NCBI GenBank assembly: GCA_964421595.1
Contig: CAYQXY010000019.1
Span: forward strand, 24,276 to 88,275
Length of the DNA: 64,000 bases
Direction of reading: 5' to 3'
DNA from: PXAP01 sp964421595
GTDB lineage: Bacteria > Bacteroidota > Bacteroidia > Bacteroidales > PUMT01
Part shown: positions 17,789-26,712 of the stretch, piece after piece
How the letters are laid out: each line of letters begins with the position of its first letter
Numbering within the stretch: the first letter of the stretch is position 1
The notes under the pieces: model-generated
What the model saw: only the letters and a program-made list of their open reading frames with translations
Told to the model about the DNA's origin: nothing
Database searches by the model: none
Translations under genes and position numbers: made by a program

Positions 17789-19498
17789 ATGAAAAAATAT
17801 CTTAATTATTATAGTAAACACTTTCTGTTTGTTGCATTTGCCCTGTTGTTTCTGCTGCCGTCATGCAACGATGACATACTCGAAGAGGTTCCCCTTGATT
17901 TTCTTGCACCTGAAAATGCCTATTCAACAAAAGCCGGTATCGGTCAGGGTATAGCAGGCCTGCATTTTACTTTCCGTGACCACTGGTACTTTGGCGATCA
18001 GGACCAGGGCAGTATGTGGCGAGGAGTTGGTACAGATGTCGCATTTCATGGAGAAGATCCAAATAGTACACGCTTTTTAACAAACTATGTAAACTACCTT
18101 GTACCTACTTCCAATTATGTTGAACAGTACTGGGATCGTGCTTATCTGCTTATTCAGAGGGCAAATGTCCTTATCGAAAAAGTTGATGAATCTGATATAT
18201 CTATATGGGCAAATGAAGCAGATAGAAATGCACACAAGGCCGAGGCAATGTTTTTCAGGGCCTATGCATACCGCATCCTCGTTTCTTATTTTGGTGATGT
18301 TCCGCTTGTAACGGAAGCAATTAAATCGCCAAAGGTCGATTTCGTGAGGAATCCCAAATCGGAGATCTACAAACTAATGGAAGATGATCTTTTATTCGGT
18401 GTAGCTCATTTGCCGGCACGGGGTCAGGAAAGTGAACCCGGCAGGATCAACAACGCTGCTGCATCGCATGTACTTGCAGAGACTTACCTGGAGCAGGGAA
18501 AATTCCAGCTGGCTGCCGATGCTGCTTCAGCAGTAATCAACAGCAGTAATTTTGCTCTTATGACATCACGTTTTGGTTCAGAGCCTGATGTATTTGGAAC
18601 GGGTGATGTTTACTATGACCTTTTCAGATATGGTAACCAGAATACTGCTGAGAATACCGAAACAATCTGGGCAATTCAGTTTGAACCACTAATCACTGGT
18701 GGTGCATCGTTTCCCGGACCAAGAGCTTTCGGCCCTGCCTATTTCAGATTCGGAAATGCACCCGATGGAAAAAAAGCCTTCAGGGGTCAGTTTGTAAACG
18801 GTTCATACACCGGGTATGACGATACATTGTCAAGGCCTGTTGCATGGATACGTCCTACCGATTTTATGGCATATACTGTATGGGAAGGCAACTGGGACAC
18901 TGATTACCGTAATGCAAAACACAGCATTAAAAGGGACTTTTACTATGATAACCCTGAATCAATCTATGACAAGCAAAAGATTGACTTCAGTGAATTTGCC
19001 CCGGGAACAAGGGACCCGATAAGGGATACCTGCCAGTATATATTCCCATACTTTATGAAGTGGGCCGATCCGCTGAACTTTTTCGCTAACCCCGCTCAGT
19101 CAGGTGGCGGATGGATACATAAGGATATTTATGCAATTCGACTGGCAGAAACTATATTGCTTCGTGCCGAGGCATACGTAGGGCTAAACCAGCCCGGTCT
19201 TGCTGCTGATGATATCAATATGATCAGGACAAGATCAAATGCAACTCCAATAACCGCTGCCCAGGCAACCCTTGATTACATTCTTGACGAGCGTGCCAGG
19301 GAACTTTATGGTGAGGAATGGAGACATATCGTACTTCGCCGTATGGGAAAACTTGTCGAAAGAGTTAAGTTGTATAATAATAACCCTCTAAATCCGGGTT
19401 TGAATGTCCAGGAGCATCACATCCTATGGCCAATCCCTCAAAGGCAGATTGACCTGAACCTTGATGCAGTTATTACACAAAATCCGGGTTATAACTAG
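17789..19498 (+). CDS. SusD/RagB-family nutrient-binding lipoprotein
   Basis: A 569-residue surface lipoprotein with lipobox LLPSCNDD. It has the N-terminal SusD segment (LEEVPLDFLAPENAYST) and TPR-like helices (AEAMFFRAYAYRILVSYFGDVPLV), and ends in the family C-terminal signature ILDERARELYGEEWRHIVLRRMG with a final WPIPQRQIDLN. It pairs with the upstream SusC as a hinged lid over the barrel. The start is the ATG at 17789; an overlapping ATG at 17781 runs into a stop after two codons. A strong terminator follows 48 bases after the stop, closing the two-gene operon. Confidence 0.95.
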   Translation: MKKYLNYYSKHFLFVAFALLFLLPSCNDDILEEVPLDFLAPENAYSTKAGIGQGIAGLHFTFRDHWYFGDQDQGSMWRGVGTDVAFHGEDPNSTRFLTNYVNYLVPTSNYVEQYWDRAYLLIQRANVLIEKVDESDISIWANEADRNAHKAEAMFFRAYAYRILVSYFGDVPLVTEAIKSPKVDFVRNPKSEIYKLMEDDLLFGVAHLPARGQESEPGRINNAAASHVLAETYLEQGKFQLAADAASAVINSSNFALMTSRFGSEPDVFGTGDVYYDLFRYGNQNTAENTETIWAIQFEPLITGGASFPGPRAFGPAYFRFGNAPDGKKAFRGQFVNGSYTGYDDTLSRPVAWIRPTDFMAYTVWEGNWDTDYRNAKHSIKRDFYYDNPESIYDKQKIDFSEFAPGTRDPIRDTCQYIFPYFMKWADPLNFFANPAQSGGGWIHKDIYAIRLAETILLRAEAYVGLNQPGLAADDINMIRTRSNATPITAAQATLDYILDERARELYGEEWRHIVLRRMGKLVERVKLYNNNPLNPGLNVQEHHILWPIPQRQIDLNLDAVITQNPGYN

Positions 19499-19546
19499 CA
19501 GTTAACCGGTATTGATCCAGAGATAAACCGGTAAACAAGAGAACTT

Positions 19547-19586
19547 AAAAAGGCCTCCCATGAATAATTCAGGGAGGCCTTTTTTT
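19547..19586 (+). terminator. Rho-independent terminator after susD
   Basis: The stem AGGCCTCCC/GGGAGGCCT is perfect with a 12-base loop, flanked by an A-run before and a T-run after. It is a textbook intrinsic terminator for the SusC/SusD pair. Confidence 0.92.
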
Positions 19587-19687
19587 CAGAATGGCTCCCA
19601 AACCCGGACTGGTCGAAAGGTATTCATGCCCGGCGTGTAGAAAAATAACAATCTCAATTTAATAATTATCAAAATTGTTTCATAGAA

Positions 19688-19716
19688 TTGAATTGGCCAT
19701 TTTATTTGTAACTTGG
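19688..19716 (+). promoter_or_regulatory. Candidate promoter for the plug-only gene
   Basis: TTG (19688-19690), 18 bases, then TAACTTGG (19709-19716) has one mismatch from TAnnTTTG. It lies 22 bases before the ATG at 19738, just downstream of the susD terminator, and suggests the next gene is transcribed separately. Confidence 0.5.
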
Positions 19717-19737
19717 GATTGAATTAAAATTACCATC

Positions 19738-20394
19738 ATGAAAATAAAAGCACTAATATCTTTACTAATCTTATGCTCACCTTATATCTCAAATGCACAG
19801 GTTGAAAGCGGCGGGATTGTAATTACAGGCAAAATAACCGACAGGGATCAAAATCCGGTAAAAGGTGCAACCATTTTTATTGACCGGGTTAGTACCGGCG
19901 TTAAGACAGACACAGACGGCTTATATGTAGTTAAGGCCAGCACCGGGGCAAGGGAGATAATAGCCTTTACCTTTAATAATGGTTTATCAAGGGAATACAT
20001 ATACCGCAGAAGCTCAATTGATTTAACTCTTCCGGCAATTCCCCCTGCCAGGGAAGAAACTCCGGTAAAGGTAAAAGCCAAAAAAGAGCCTCCCAGGGAA
20101 CGGGGCACAATAGACACGCAAAAACCCGAGTTCGCGTCATACTCAAGTATATATGATATGATCCGCGGCAGACTTCCGGGAGTTACCGTTTCCGGAACCC
20201 AGATAAGGGTATCGGGATCTTCATCACTGAATGTAAACATGCAGCCGCTTTTTGTTGTCAATGGCATAATTGTTAGCAGCATAGCACATATCGAACCCCG
20301 AACGGTTAAAACAATCCAGGTACTTAAAGGTCCTGATGCATCCGAATACGGAATGAGGGGAGCCGGCGGAGTAATTTTGATTACTCTTCTGTAA
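19738..20394 (+). CDS. Carboxypeptidase-regulatory plus TonB-plug protein without a barrel
   Basis: A 218-residue exported protein with signal peptide ending SNAQ. Residues about 28-95 form a carboxypeptidase-like regulatory domain (GKITDRDQNPVKGATIF). A Lys/Pro/Glu-rich linker (about 100-125) is followed by a TonB plug-like domain with GRLPGVTVSG, PLFVVNGIIVSSI, IQVLKGPDASEYGMRGAGGVILI. It then ends at a clean stop, where a SusC-like protein would begin its barrel. It is not an obvious truncation of the neighbouring SusC, from which it differs clearly, and has its own promoter-like sequence. Similar short plug proteins exist in Bacteroidota, but their role is not established. It may act in the periplasm or with another barrel. 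Confidence 0.8.
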   Translation: MKIKALISLLILCSPYISNAQVESGGIVITGKITDRDQNPVKGATIFIDRVSTGVKTDTDGLYVVKASTGAREIIAFTFNNGLSREYIYRRSSIDLTLPAIPPAREETPVKVKAKKEPPRERGTIDTQKPEFASYSSIYDMIRGRLPGVTVSGTQIRVSGSSSLNVNMQPLFVVNGIIVSSIAHIEPRTVKTIQVLKGPDASEYGMRGAGGVILITLL

Positions 20395-20721
20395 TTCTGA
20401 TCAGGGCTGCCTCTGGTTCAGTCTGAAATATCAAATAAACCGATAATTCTTCACAATAAAATATAAAAGAAATCCAATTTATCTCTATTTTATTTTAAAT
20501 TTACCTGGCTTTACCTGAATGTAATAGTCATTTGATAACCGGAATTGGAGTTAGAAAGGCTAAAACACAAGTACCCTGAATAATTGGCAGGCTCCAGGTA
20601 TTTTTGCAGTTGCCTGAGTAAATAATTATATTGATATACTTGTTTATAACCAGTAATTGAAAAAAATCAGGACTGTAAGCCTGAAAAAAAAAAATTAAGT
20701 CAACCCCTAAACCTTTATATT
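20395..20721. other. Intergenic region, nothing firm seen
   Basis: These 327 AT-rich bases lie between the plug-only gene and the sugar isomerase-like gene. I see a distant ACAAGTA/TACTTGT inverted pair around 20570-20645 and scattered CAGG/CCTG pairs that could fold, but no convincing promoter, riboswitch or gene. Confidence 0.4.
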
Positions 20722-21708
20722 ATGACAAAATCATTATTCTCGAGACGCAAATTCCTCGGCACTGCTGCAACTGCTGCAGCTCTGGCAGCTACACCATTTC
20801 ATTTTGCATATTCAAAAAGCAGCTTTAACCGGTTACCGAATTCCAAAGTAGGAGGCATACAGCTCGGTTGTACAACATACAGCTACAGAAGCATGTCGAT
20901 GATGCAGGATGACATTATAGATTACCTGCTCCTGGCGGGAATAAACTCAATTGAGCTCAGGAGTGTTGCAGAAGAAACGCTCGGGCTTCCCCCAAATGCT
21001 GCAAGGCCTCCCAGGGGAGCAGAGCTGTCAGAAAAAGAAAAGGCAGATTTCGCCCGGGCTGCAGAAGCCTCAAGAGAGGCACAGCGGAAGTGGCGACTTT
21101 CCTTGCCCATGCAGAAATACAGGGATATGAGAAATAAATTCAATAGTGCAGGGATCGATGTCCATATATCCAAATTTGCACCTACATCATGGTCAGATGA
21201 AGAGATAGACTATGCATTCAGGGCAGCCCAGGTCCTGGGCTCTAAAGGCATATCAGACGAAATCGGTAACGAATCGGCTGCCCGGCTCGGCAAATTTGCA
21301 GAGAAGCACAGCAGTCTCGCGATATTGCATAACCACGCCCAGCCGGCTGAGCCTGGCTTCTCATTCGATGATTTCCTTGATAAATCTCCTGCCAACACTC
21401 TTAATTTCGATGCAGGACATTACTATGGGGCTACAGGATTGCATCCAAATGAAATTATCGAAAAGTACCACACCCGGATGACCAGTATCCATATCAAAGA
21501 TAAGACTGGCCCAAAAAGCTCTCCGGCTAATACCAATAAAGCATTCGGTGAAGGAGAAACACCAATAGCCGACATTTTACTATTGCTGAAAGGTAAAAAC
21601 TGGCCCATCCATGTAGATATTGAGCTTGAATACCCGGTGCCTGCAAATTCAAATGCAGCAAAAGAAGTTGCCCGCTCAATTGAGTATATGAGGAATATTC
21701 TAGAATAG
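20722..21708 (+). CDS. Tat-exported sugar phosphate isomerase/epimerase-like protein
   Basis: A 328-residue xylose-isomerase-like TIM barrel. The N-terminus SRRKFLGTAATAAALAATP is a twin-arginine signal, so the protein is probably exported folded. TIM-barrel features include the metal-site-like segments INSIELRSVAEE, LAILHNHAQP, LNFDAGHYYG, SIHIKDKTG and PIHVDIELEY. Family members isomerise or epimerise sugars or inositols. Tat-exported members are common in Bacteroidota carbohydrate loci, and the location after susCD fits work on an imported sugar. The exact reaction is unknown. A bidirectional terminator follows. Confidence 0.88.
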   Translation: MTKSLFSRRKFLGTAATAAALAATPFHFAYSKSSFNRLPNSKVGGIQLGCTTYSYRSMSMMQDDIIDYLLLAGINSIELRSVAEETLGLPPNAARPPRGAELSEKEKADFARAAEASREAQRKWRLSLPMQKYRDMRNKFNSAGIDVHISKFAPTSWSDEEIDYAFRAAQVLGSKGISDEIGNESAARLGKFAEKHSSLAILHNHAQPAEPGFSFDDFLDKSPANTLNFDAGHYYGATGLHPNEIIEKYHTRMTSIHIKDKTGPKSSPANTNKAFGEGETPIADILLLLKGKNWPIHVDIELEYPVPANSNAAKEVARSIEYMRNILE

Positions 21709-21762
21709 GAATTGATCCGGATATTTATCGGATTTTAAACCGAGAATAATCGATTAGTATTT

Positions 21763-21795
21763 AAAAAGCCTGCAGGATATCCCCTGCAGGCTTTT
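21763..21795. terminator. Bidirectional terminator between convergent genes
   Basis: The perfect stem AAAAAGCCTGCAGG/CCTGCAGGCTTTTT with a short loop lies between the isomerase-like gene (+) and the pyrophosphatase gene (-). The A- and T-runs on the two sides allow it to end transcription in both directions. Confidence 0.9.
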
Positions 21796-21824
21796 TATCT
21801 TAAATGATTATCTGAAAAGATCTT

Positions 21825-24014
21825 CTAGAAAATACTGTAGCTAACAGCTATACCAACTGTAACAACAGAGGCCATAACCATCAGTTTGATAAGTATGTTC
21901 AGGCTGGGACCGGAAGTATCCTTGAAAGGATCACCAACTGTATCACCAACTACTGCAGCTTTATGGTTCTCTGAACCTTTGCCGCCAAGATTTCCTTCTT
22001 CAATATATTTTTTGGCATTGTCCCATGCACCACCGGCATTGGCCATAAAAATAGCCATTGCAAAACCAGAAGAAATTGTGCCTACAAGCAGACCGGTGAT
22101 ACCGGCAACTCCAAAAACAAGGCCAACTACAACCGGAATCAAAAGAGCCATTAAAGAGGGCAACATCATCTCCTGCTGTGCACCTTTTGTAGAAATAGCA
22201 ACGCAACGGGCATAATCAGGCTCAGATTTACCTTCCATAATTCCGGGAATCTCACGGAACTGGCGGCGAACTTCATCAACCATTTTCTGGGCAGCACGGC
22301 CAACCGCAGTCATGGTCATACCACTGAAAAGGAACACTGACATTACACCAAGGAAGATACCAACAATAACCAGCGGGTTCATCAGGTGGATATCATAATG
22401 ATGAATGAAGTCAATAAACTGTGCTTCAATGGCAGGTGTGCCATTAATAAGCTCCTGAGGACGATCAAGGAACTCAACAAACATGATCTTAACCTCTTCA
22501 AAATAAGCAGCAAGAAGAGCAAGAGCAGTCAGGGCAGCACTACCAATCGCGAAACCTTTTCCGGTTGCAGCAGTTGTGTTTCCAAGAGCATCAAGTGCAT
22601 CAGTACGTTTGCGAACTTCGGGTCCGAGGTTACTCATCTCAGCATTACCTCCGGCGTTGTCGGCAATTGGTCCGTATGCATCAGTTGCAAGAGTAATTCC
22701 AAGGGTGGAAAGCATACCGACAGCAGCAATACCGATCCCATAAAGTCCCATGTTAAGGGTAGTTACATCAAACACGAAACCAGTTGAAAAACCATAGGCC
22801 AGTGTTATGGCAACGCAAATTATTCCAAGAGGCCACGCGGCAGACATAAGTCCGATACCAATACCGCTGATAATGATAGTAGCAGGACCAGTACTTGCAG
22901 ACTCGGCTATTTTCTGAGTAGGACGGAAAGCTGAAGCTGTAAAGTATTCAGTTGTTTGTCCGATTGCAATACCGGCGAATAGTCCGACAATAATCGCACC
23001 CCAGATACCAAGATAATTCGGCAAGCCAAGGAAATAAAGAATTACAAGCGAAAAAAGTACAATAAGACCGGCACTGACGTTAACACCGAATCCCATAGAT
23101 TTTAGTAATTCCTTCTGGGTCGCACCTTCCTTCGTTCTCACCATGAATACACCGGCGATTGAAAGAAGAGTACCAACTGCAGCGATAAGCATTGGAGCAA
23201 TAACCGCATTGAACTGCATTTCAGGAGTTGCCAGGAATGCTGCTGCACCAAGAAGGGCTGTTGCAAGAATTGAACCTGCGAATGATTCAAAAAGGTCAGC
23301 GCCCATACCGGCCACATCACCAACGTTGTCACCAACGTTATCGGCAATTGTTGCAGGGTTGCGAGGATCATCCTCTGGTATTCCGGCTTCGATCTTGCCA
23401 ACAAGGTCAGCACCTACATCGGCTGCTTTAGTATAGATACCACCACCAACGCGGGCAAACAATGCCTGAGTTGAAGCACCCATACCAAAAGTAAGCATTG
23501 TAGCTGTAATAGTCAGAAGTTTCAGACCAGCATGAGCTTCAGGAATAAATACATTAAGTACTAAGAACCATAATGAGATATCGAGCAATACGAGTCCCAC
23601 TACAACCAGTCCCATAACAGCTCCTGATCGGAACGCAAGACGCAAACCTGCATCAAGAGAAGTACGGCAGGCATGAGCTACCCTTGCCGATGCAAAAGTG
23701 GCCGCCTTCATTCCAAAAAAACCGGCCAGACCTGAAAAGGCACCACCGGTAAGAAACGCGAAAGGTACCCATGGATTCTGGATACCCAGTACGTAAGCCA
23801 TTATGGCAAAAATTGCTGTGATTATCACAAACACAATAATCACAACCTTGTATTGCTGGTTCAGGTAAGCTGAAGCTCCTGCGCGAACATGTGCAGCAAT
23901 TTTTTTCATCATATCAGTTCCTTCATCATGGGTCATCATCTGCTTAAAGAAATAATAAGCAAAACCCAGAGCCAGAATAGAACTAATTGGTACTAACCAA
24001 AAAATCATTGGCAT
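21825..24014 (-). CDS. hppA: Membrane ion-translocating pyrophosphatase, K+-dependent type
   Basis: A 729-residue integral membrane enzyme with about 16 helices that couples PPi hydrolysis to Na+ or H+ export. Catalytic segments are present: DVGADLVGKIEAGIPEDDPRNPA, IADNVGDNVGDVAGMGADLFE and, near the end, GDTVGDPFKDTSGPSLNIL. The K+-dependence marker reads GNTTAATGKG with alanine at 482, where K+-independent proton pumps have lysine. From family knowledge this places it in the K+-dependent group, which includes the Na+ pumps. An unusually good ribosome site, AAGGAGGAATTG, precedes the ATG. It appears monocistronic, with its own promoter and terminator. Confidence 0.95.
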   Translation of the reverse strand: MPMIFWLVPISSILALGFAYYFFKQMMTHDEGTDMMKKIAAHVRAGASAYLNQQYKVVIIVFVIITAIFAIMAYVLGIQNPWVPFAFLTGGAFSGLAGFFGMKAATFASARVAHACRTSLDAGLRLAFRSGAVMGLVVVGLVLLDISLWFLVLNVFIPEAHAGLKLLTITATMLTFGMGASTQALFARVGGGIYTKAADVGADLVGKIEAGIPEDDPRNPATIADNVGDNVGDVAGMGADLFESFAGSILATALLGAAAFLATPEMQFNAVIAPMLIAAVGTLLSIAGVFMVRTKEGATQKELLKSMGFGVNVSAGLIVLFSLVILYFLGLPNYLGIWGAIIVGLFAGIAIGQTTEYFTASAFRPTQKIAESASTGPATIIISGIGIGLMSAAWPLGIICVAITLAYGFSTGFVFDVTTLNMGLYGIGIAAVGMLSTLGITLATDAYGPIADNAGGNAEMSNLGPEVRKRTDALDALGNTTAATGKGFAIGSAALTALALLAAYFEEVKIMFVEFLDRPQELINGTPAIEAQFIDFIHHYDIHLMNPLVIVGIFLGVMSVFLFSGMTMTAVGRAAQKMVDEVRRQFREIPGIMEGKSEPDYARCVAISTKGAQQEMMLPSLMALLIPVVVGLVFGVAGITGLLVGTISSGFAMAIFMANAGGAWDNAKKYIEEGNLGGKGSENHKAAVVGDTVGDPFKDTSGPSLNILIKLMVMASVVTVGIAVSYSIF

Positions 24015-24105
24015 ATCAATTCCTCCTTGTTTATTAAGTTAATAATTGTAATTAAAAATAAAATATAAAATTATGTAATCTCAAATATTTGTAAAACAAT
24101 AGCTT

Positions 24106-24135
24106 ATAAAATATATGGCAAAAAACAGTCACAAA
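24106..24135 (-). promoter_or_regulatory. Candidate promoter for the pyrophosphatase gene
   Basis: On the minus strand TTTG (24132-24135), 18 bases, then TATTTTAT (24106-24113) is one mismatch from TAnnTTTG. The start site would lie near 24099, about 85 bases before the ATG. The leader carries an AAGGAGG Shine-Dalgarno sequence, uncommon in this phylum. Confidence 0.5.
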
Positions 24136-24198
24136 TTTAAAAAAAATAAGATATTCTGCTCTATGAAACCGATAAAATAGAATGATTAAACCATCGAA

Positions 24199-25737
24199 TT
24201 ATCCTGCCCAGGCATCCCTGTCGAGGCTGCGGTATTGAATGGCTTCTGCTATGTGGTTGGTTTTAATGTCAATAGCACTGTCCAGATCGGCTATTGTGCG
24301 TGAAAGTTTCAGTATCCTGTCATAGGCACGTGCAGATAGCCCAAGCCTGTGCATTGCATTCTTCAGCAAAAGTTTGCCTGCGCTGTCAATTGAACAGTAT
24401 TCATGGAGCATCCGCACACTCATCTGCGAATTACAATGTATGCTTCCGTTTTTACTGAAACGCTTTTCCTGAATAAGTCTTGCATCGGTAACCCTTTCCC
24501 TTACCACAGATGAGCTCTCAGAGTTTCTGTTGCCTGAAAGTTTTTCAAATGGTACCGGAACAACTTCTATATGTATATCGATCCTGTCAAGCAGGGGCCC
24601 CGATATCCTGTTGAGATATTTCTGTACCATTCCCGGGTGACAAACACAATCCTTTTCCGGATGGCTATAATAACCGCACGGACACGGGTTCATTGAGGCA
24701 ACAAGCATGAATCCGGCCGGATAACATACCGAGTACCTGGCCCTTGAAATATCAATCTTGCGGTCTTCAAGCGGCTGCCGCATTACCTCAAGAACAGAGC
24801 GCTGAAATTCAGGCAATTCGTCCAGAAACAAAACACCATTATGAGAAAGTGATACCTCTCCCGGCTGTGGTGTTCCACCGCCACCGGCCATGGCTGCAGA
24901 GCTGATGGTACTGTGTGGAGACCTGAACGGCCTGCATGTCATGAGTGACCTCAGGCTGCCAATCCGCCCTGCCACTGAGTGTATCTTCGTTGTTTCGAGC
25001 GACTCCTGAAGTGTGAATGGGGGCAGAATTGTTGGCAGGCGACGTGCAAGCATTGTTTTCCCTGAACCCGGTGACCCGATCATCAAAACATTATGACTTC
25101 CGGCAGCCGCTATTTCCAGGGCCCTCTTCACATTCTCCTGTCCTTTTACATCGGCAAAATCAATATCCCAGGCATTGGCCGATTCCTGGAATTCCTTTCT
25201 GGCATCCACCTTTACCGGCTGGAAGGAGCAGGTTCCCTGAAAAAAACCGGCAACCTCGGCAAGATTGCCGGCTCCAAATACCTCAATGCCTTTTACAATT
25301 GCTGCTTCGCGGGCATTCTGATGAGGAAGTATAAATCCACTGAACCCCGACTCCCTGGCCTTGATGGCAATGGGGAGTGCTCCTCTTACAGGACGCAGGC
25401 TGCCATCAAGAGAAAGTTCTCCCATTATCAGATAGCTGCCGGCCTTTTCGTGAGGTATCTGTCCTGATGCTGCAAGAATTCCGATTGCCAGTGAAAGATC
25501 ATACGCAGACCCTTCCTTTCGTATATCCGCAGGTGCCATATTAATAACGATCCTGCGGCCGGGCATCTTGAATCCATTATTGTTAAGTGCAGTTGCTATA
25601 CGTTGCTGACTTTCCTTTACTGCATTATCAGGAAGACCAACCATAAAAAAGTTGACACCTTTAGTAACACTTACTTCAATTGTAATTATTATTGCGTCAA
25701 TGCCAAGGATAGCCGATCCAAATGTTTTTACCAGCAT
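24199..25737 (-). CDS. YifB/ComM-family Mg-chelatase-like AAA+ ATPase
   Basis: A 512-residue protein. The N-terminal ChlI-like domain (FFMVGLPDNAVKESQQRI) resembles an S5-type fold. The central AAA+ module has Walker A GSPGSGKTMLARRLP (about 215-230) and Walker B LFLDELPEF, with CPCGYY in the zinc-like loop. The C-terminal Mg-chelatase domain ends with ARAYDRILKLSRTIADL. ComM homologues act as branch-migration helicases during natural transformation, although the role in Bacteroidota is not proven. No competence gene is adjacent. Length matches the family. Confidence 0.92.
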   Translation of the reverse strand: MLVKTFGSAILGIDAIIITIEVSVTKGVNFFMVGLPDNAVKESQQRIATALNNNGFKMPGRRIVINMAPADIRKEGSAYDLSLAIGILAASGQIPHEKAGSYLIMGELSLDGSLRPVRGALPIAIKARESGFSGFILPHQNAREAAIVKGIEVFGAGNLAEVAGFFQGTCSFQPVKVDARKEFQESANAWDIDFADVKGQENVKRALEIAAAGSHNVLMIGSPGSGKTMLARRLPTILPPFTLQESLETTKIHSVAGRIGSLRSLMTCRPFRSPHSTISSAAMAGGGGTPQPGEVSLSHNGVLFLDELPEFQRSVLEVMRQPLEDRKIDISRARYSVCYPAGFMLVASMNPCPCGYYSHPEKDCVCHPGMVQKYLNRISGPLLDRIDIHIEVVPVPFEKLSGNRNSESSSVVRERVTDARLIQEKRFSKNGSIHCNSQMSVRMLHEYCSIDSAGKLLLKNAMHRLGLSARAYDRILKLSRTIADLDSAIDIKTNHIAEAIQYRSLDRDAWAG

Positions 25738-26022
25738 TTAGCCGTAAAGTTTTATGCAATCTGCATCAATTACTGCAGAAAGCAGAAGTTTAAATCAAGT
25801 TACAGATTATTTTTAATATAAACAGAGGAGGTGCAATGTTTTTCACCAGCAGATGTTGGAAATAACATTTACAAATAATCAAGCGGCGTAAAATTTAAAA
25901 CCGGTACTGAATGAAAATCGGGATACAGGCAGATCAGCAATTGCTAAGGTCTGAGGTTCAGGATTATTTAAAATAATCATCATTCAAATCTTACCAACTG
26001 CAGTTGATAGTTCCAGGTTTTC

Positions 26023-26709
26023 CTAATATTTTACACAACGAACAGGAAAGCCGAACGATCTGTCATTAACCGACCGGTAAATACCCTGGTTTTCCAGTCC
26101 AATTCCTCTTCGCCATGCATGGTTGGCGCCATCGGCAGTAGAAGACCAGAAAAATCCTGAATTACCTATCTGATTAAAGCTGCCGTTTATCGACCTTGTG
26201 CCGCCTTTCAATGCTTCAAATCCACTCTCTCCTCCCGTCTGCAAAACCGTTCCCTGGTTAACGCCTCTCCATAAAACCTCAGCCGCAGCCTCGCGCGTCA
26301 TTCCAAGATAGATCTCGAGTATTTTCCATTCGTCGTCAGATGGTATGTGCCAGCCGGCCGGACAAATGCCCCTGGAGCTTTCAGTGGTACTGTATTGCAT
26401 CGCTTCATCCCATTGATAAAGACCTCCATATTTCTCACAAAACACAGGGTTATTATCATAACAGTATTTTTCGATTATGCCATTATCGGTCTGATCCTTC
26501 TCTCCGGATATCATCTCACCCCTGTTTAGGTTTTCTGCAAGCCAATACTGTTCACCGATAAGGATTGTCTTATAAACCATGCCATCTTCAGGATCTGTCC
26601 ACGATCCATAGATTCCCGGGTCAGTATCATCAGTTTTCTTGCAGGATTGAAACGTAAGTAACAATCCCGGCACAACCACCATAAAAACAAGTGACATTAA
26701 TCTGGCCAT
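26023..26709 (-). CDS. FISUMP-domain lipoprotein
   Basis: A 228-residue exported protein with a hydrophobic signal and lipobox-like LTFQSCKK. The rest is a FISUMP domain (Fibrobacter succinogenes major paralogous type): YKTILIGEQYWLAENLN, CPAGWHIPSDDEWKILE, GFFWSSTADGANHAWRRG and FPVRCVKY at the end. These are surface proteins of unknown function, abundant in Fibrobacter and Bacteroidota. It starts 3 bases after gmhA and is probably co-transcribed with it, although a functional link is not evident. Confidence 0.85.
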   Translation of the reverse strand: MARLMSLVFMVVVPGLLLTFQSCKKTDDTDPGIYGSWTDPEDGMVYKTILIGEQYWLAENLNRGEMISGEKDQTDNGIIEKYCYDNNPVFCEKYGGLYQWDEAMQYSTTESSRGICPAGWHIPSDDEWKILEIYLGMTREAAAEVLWRGVNQGTVLQTGGESGFEALKGGTRSINGSFNQIGNSGFFWSSTADGANHAWRRGIGLENQGIYRSVNDRSFGFPVRCVKY

Positions 26710-26712
26710 TAT

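Noticed and set aside
25818..25865. Strong AGGAGGTG ribosome site followed by an ATG
   Set aside because: The frame ends after nine codons and no gene follows in phase; probably chance.
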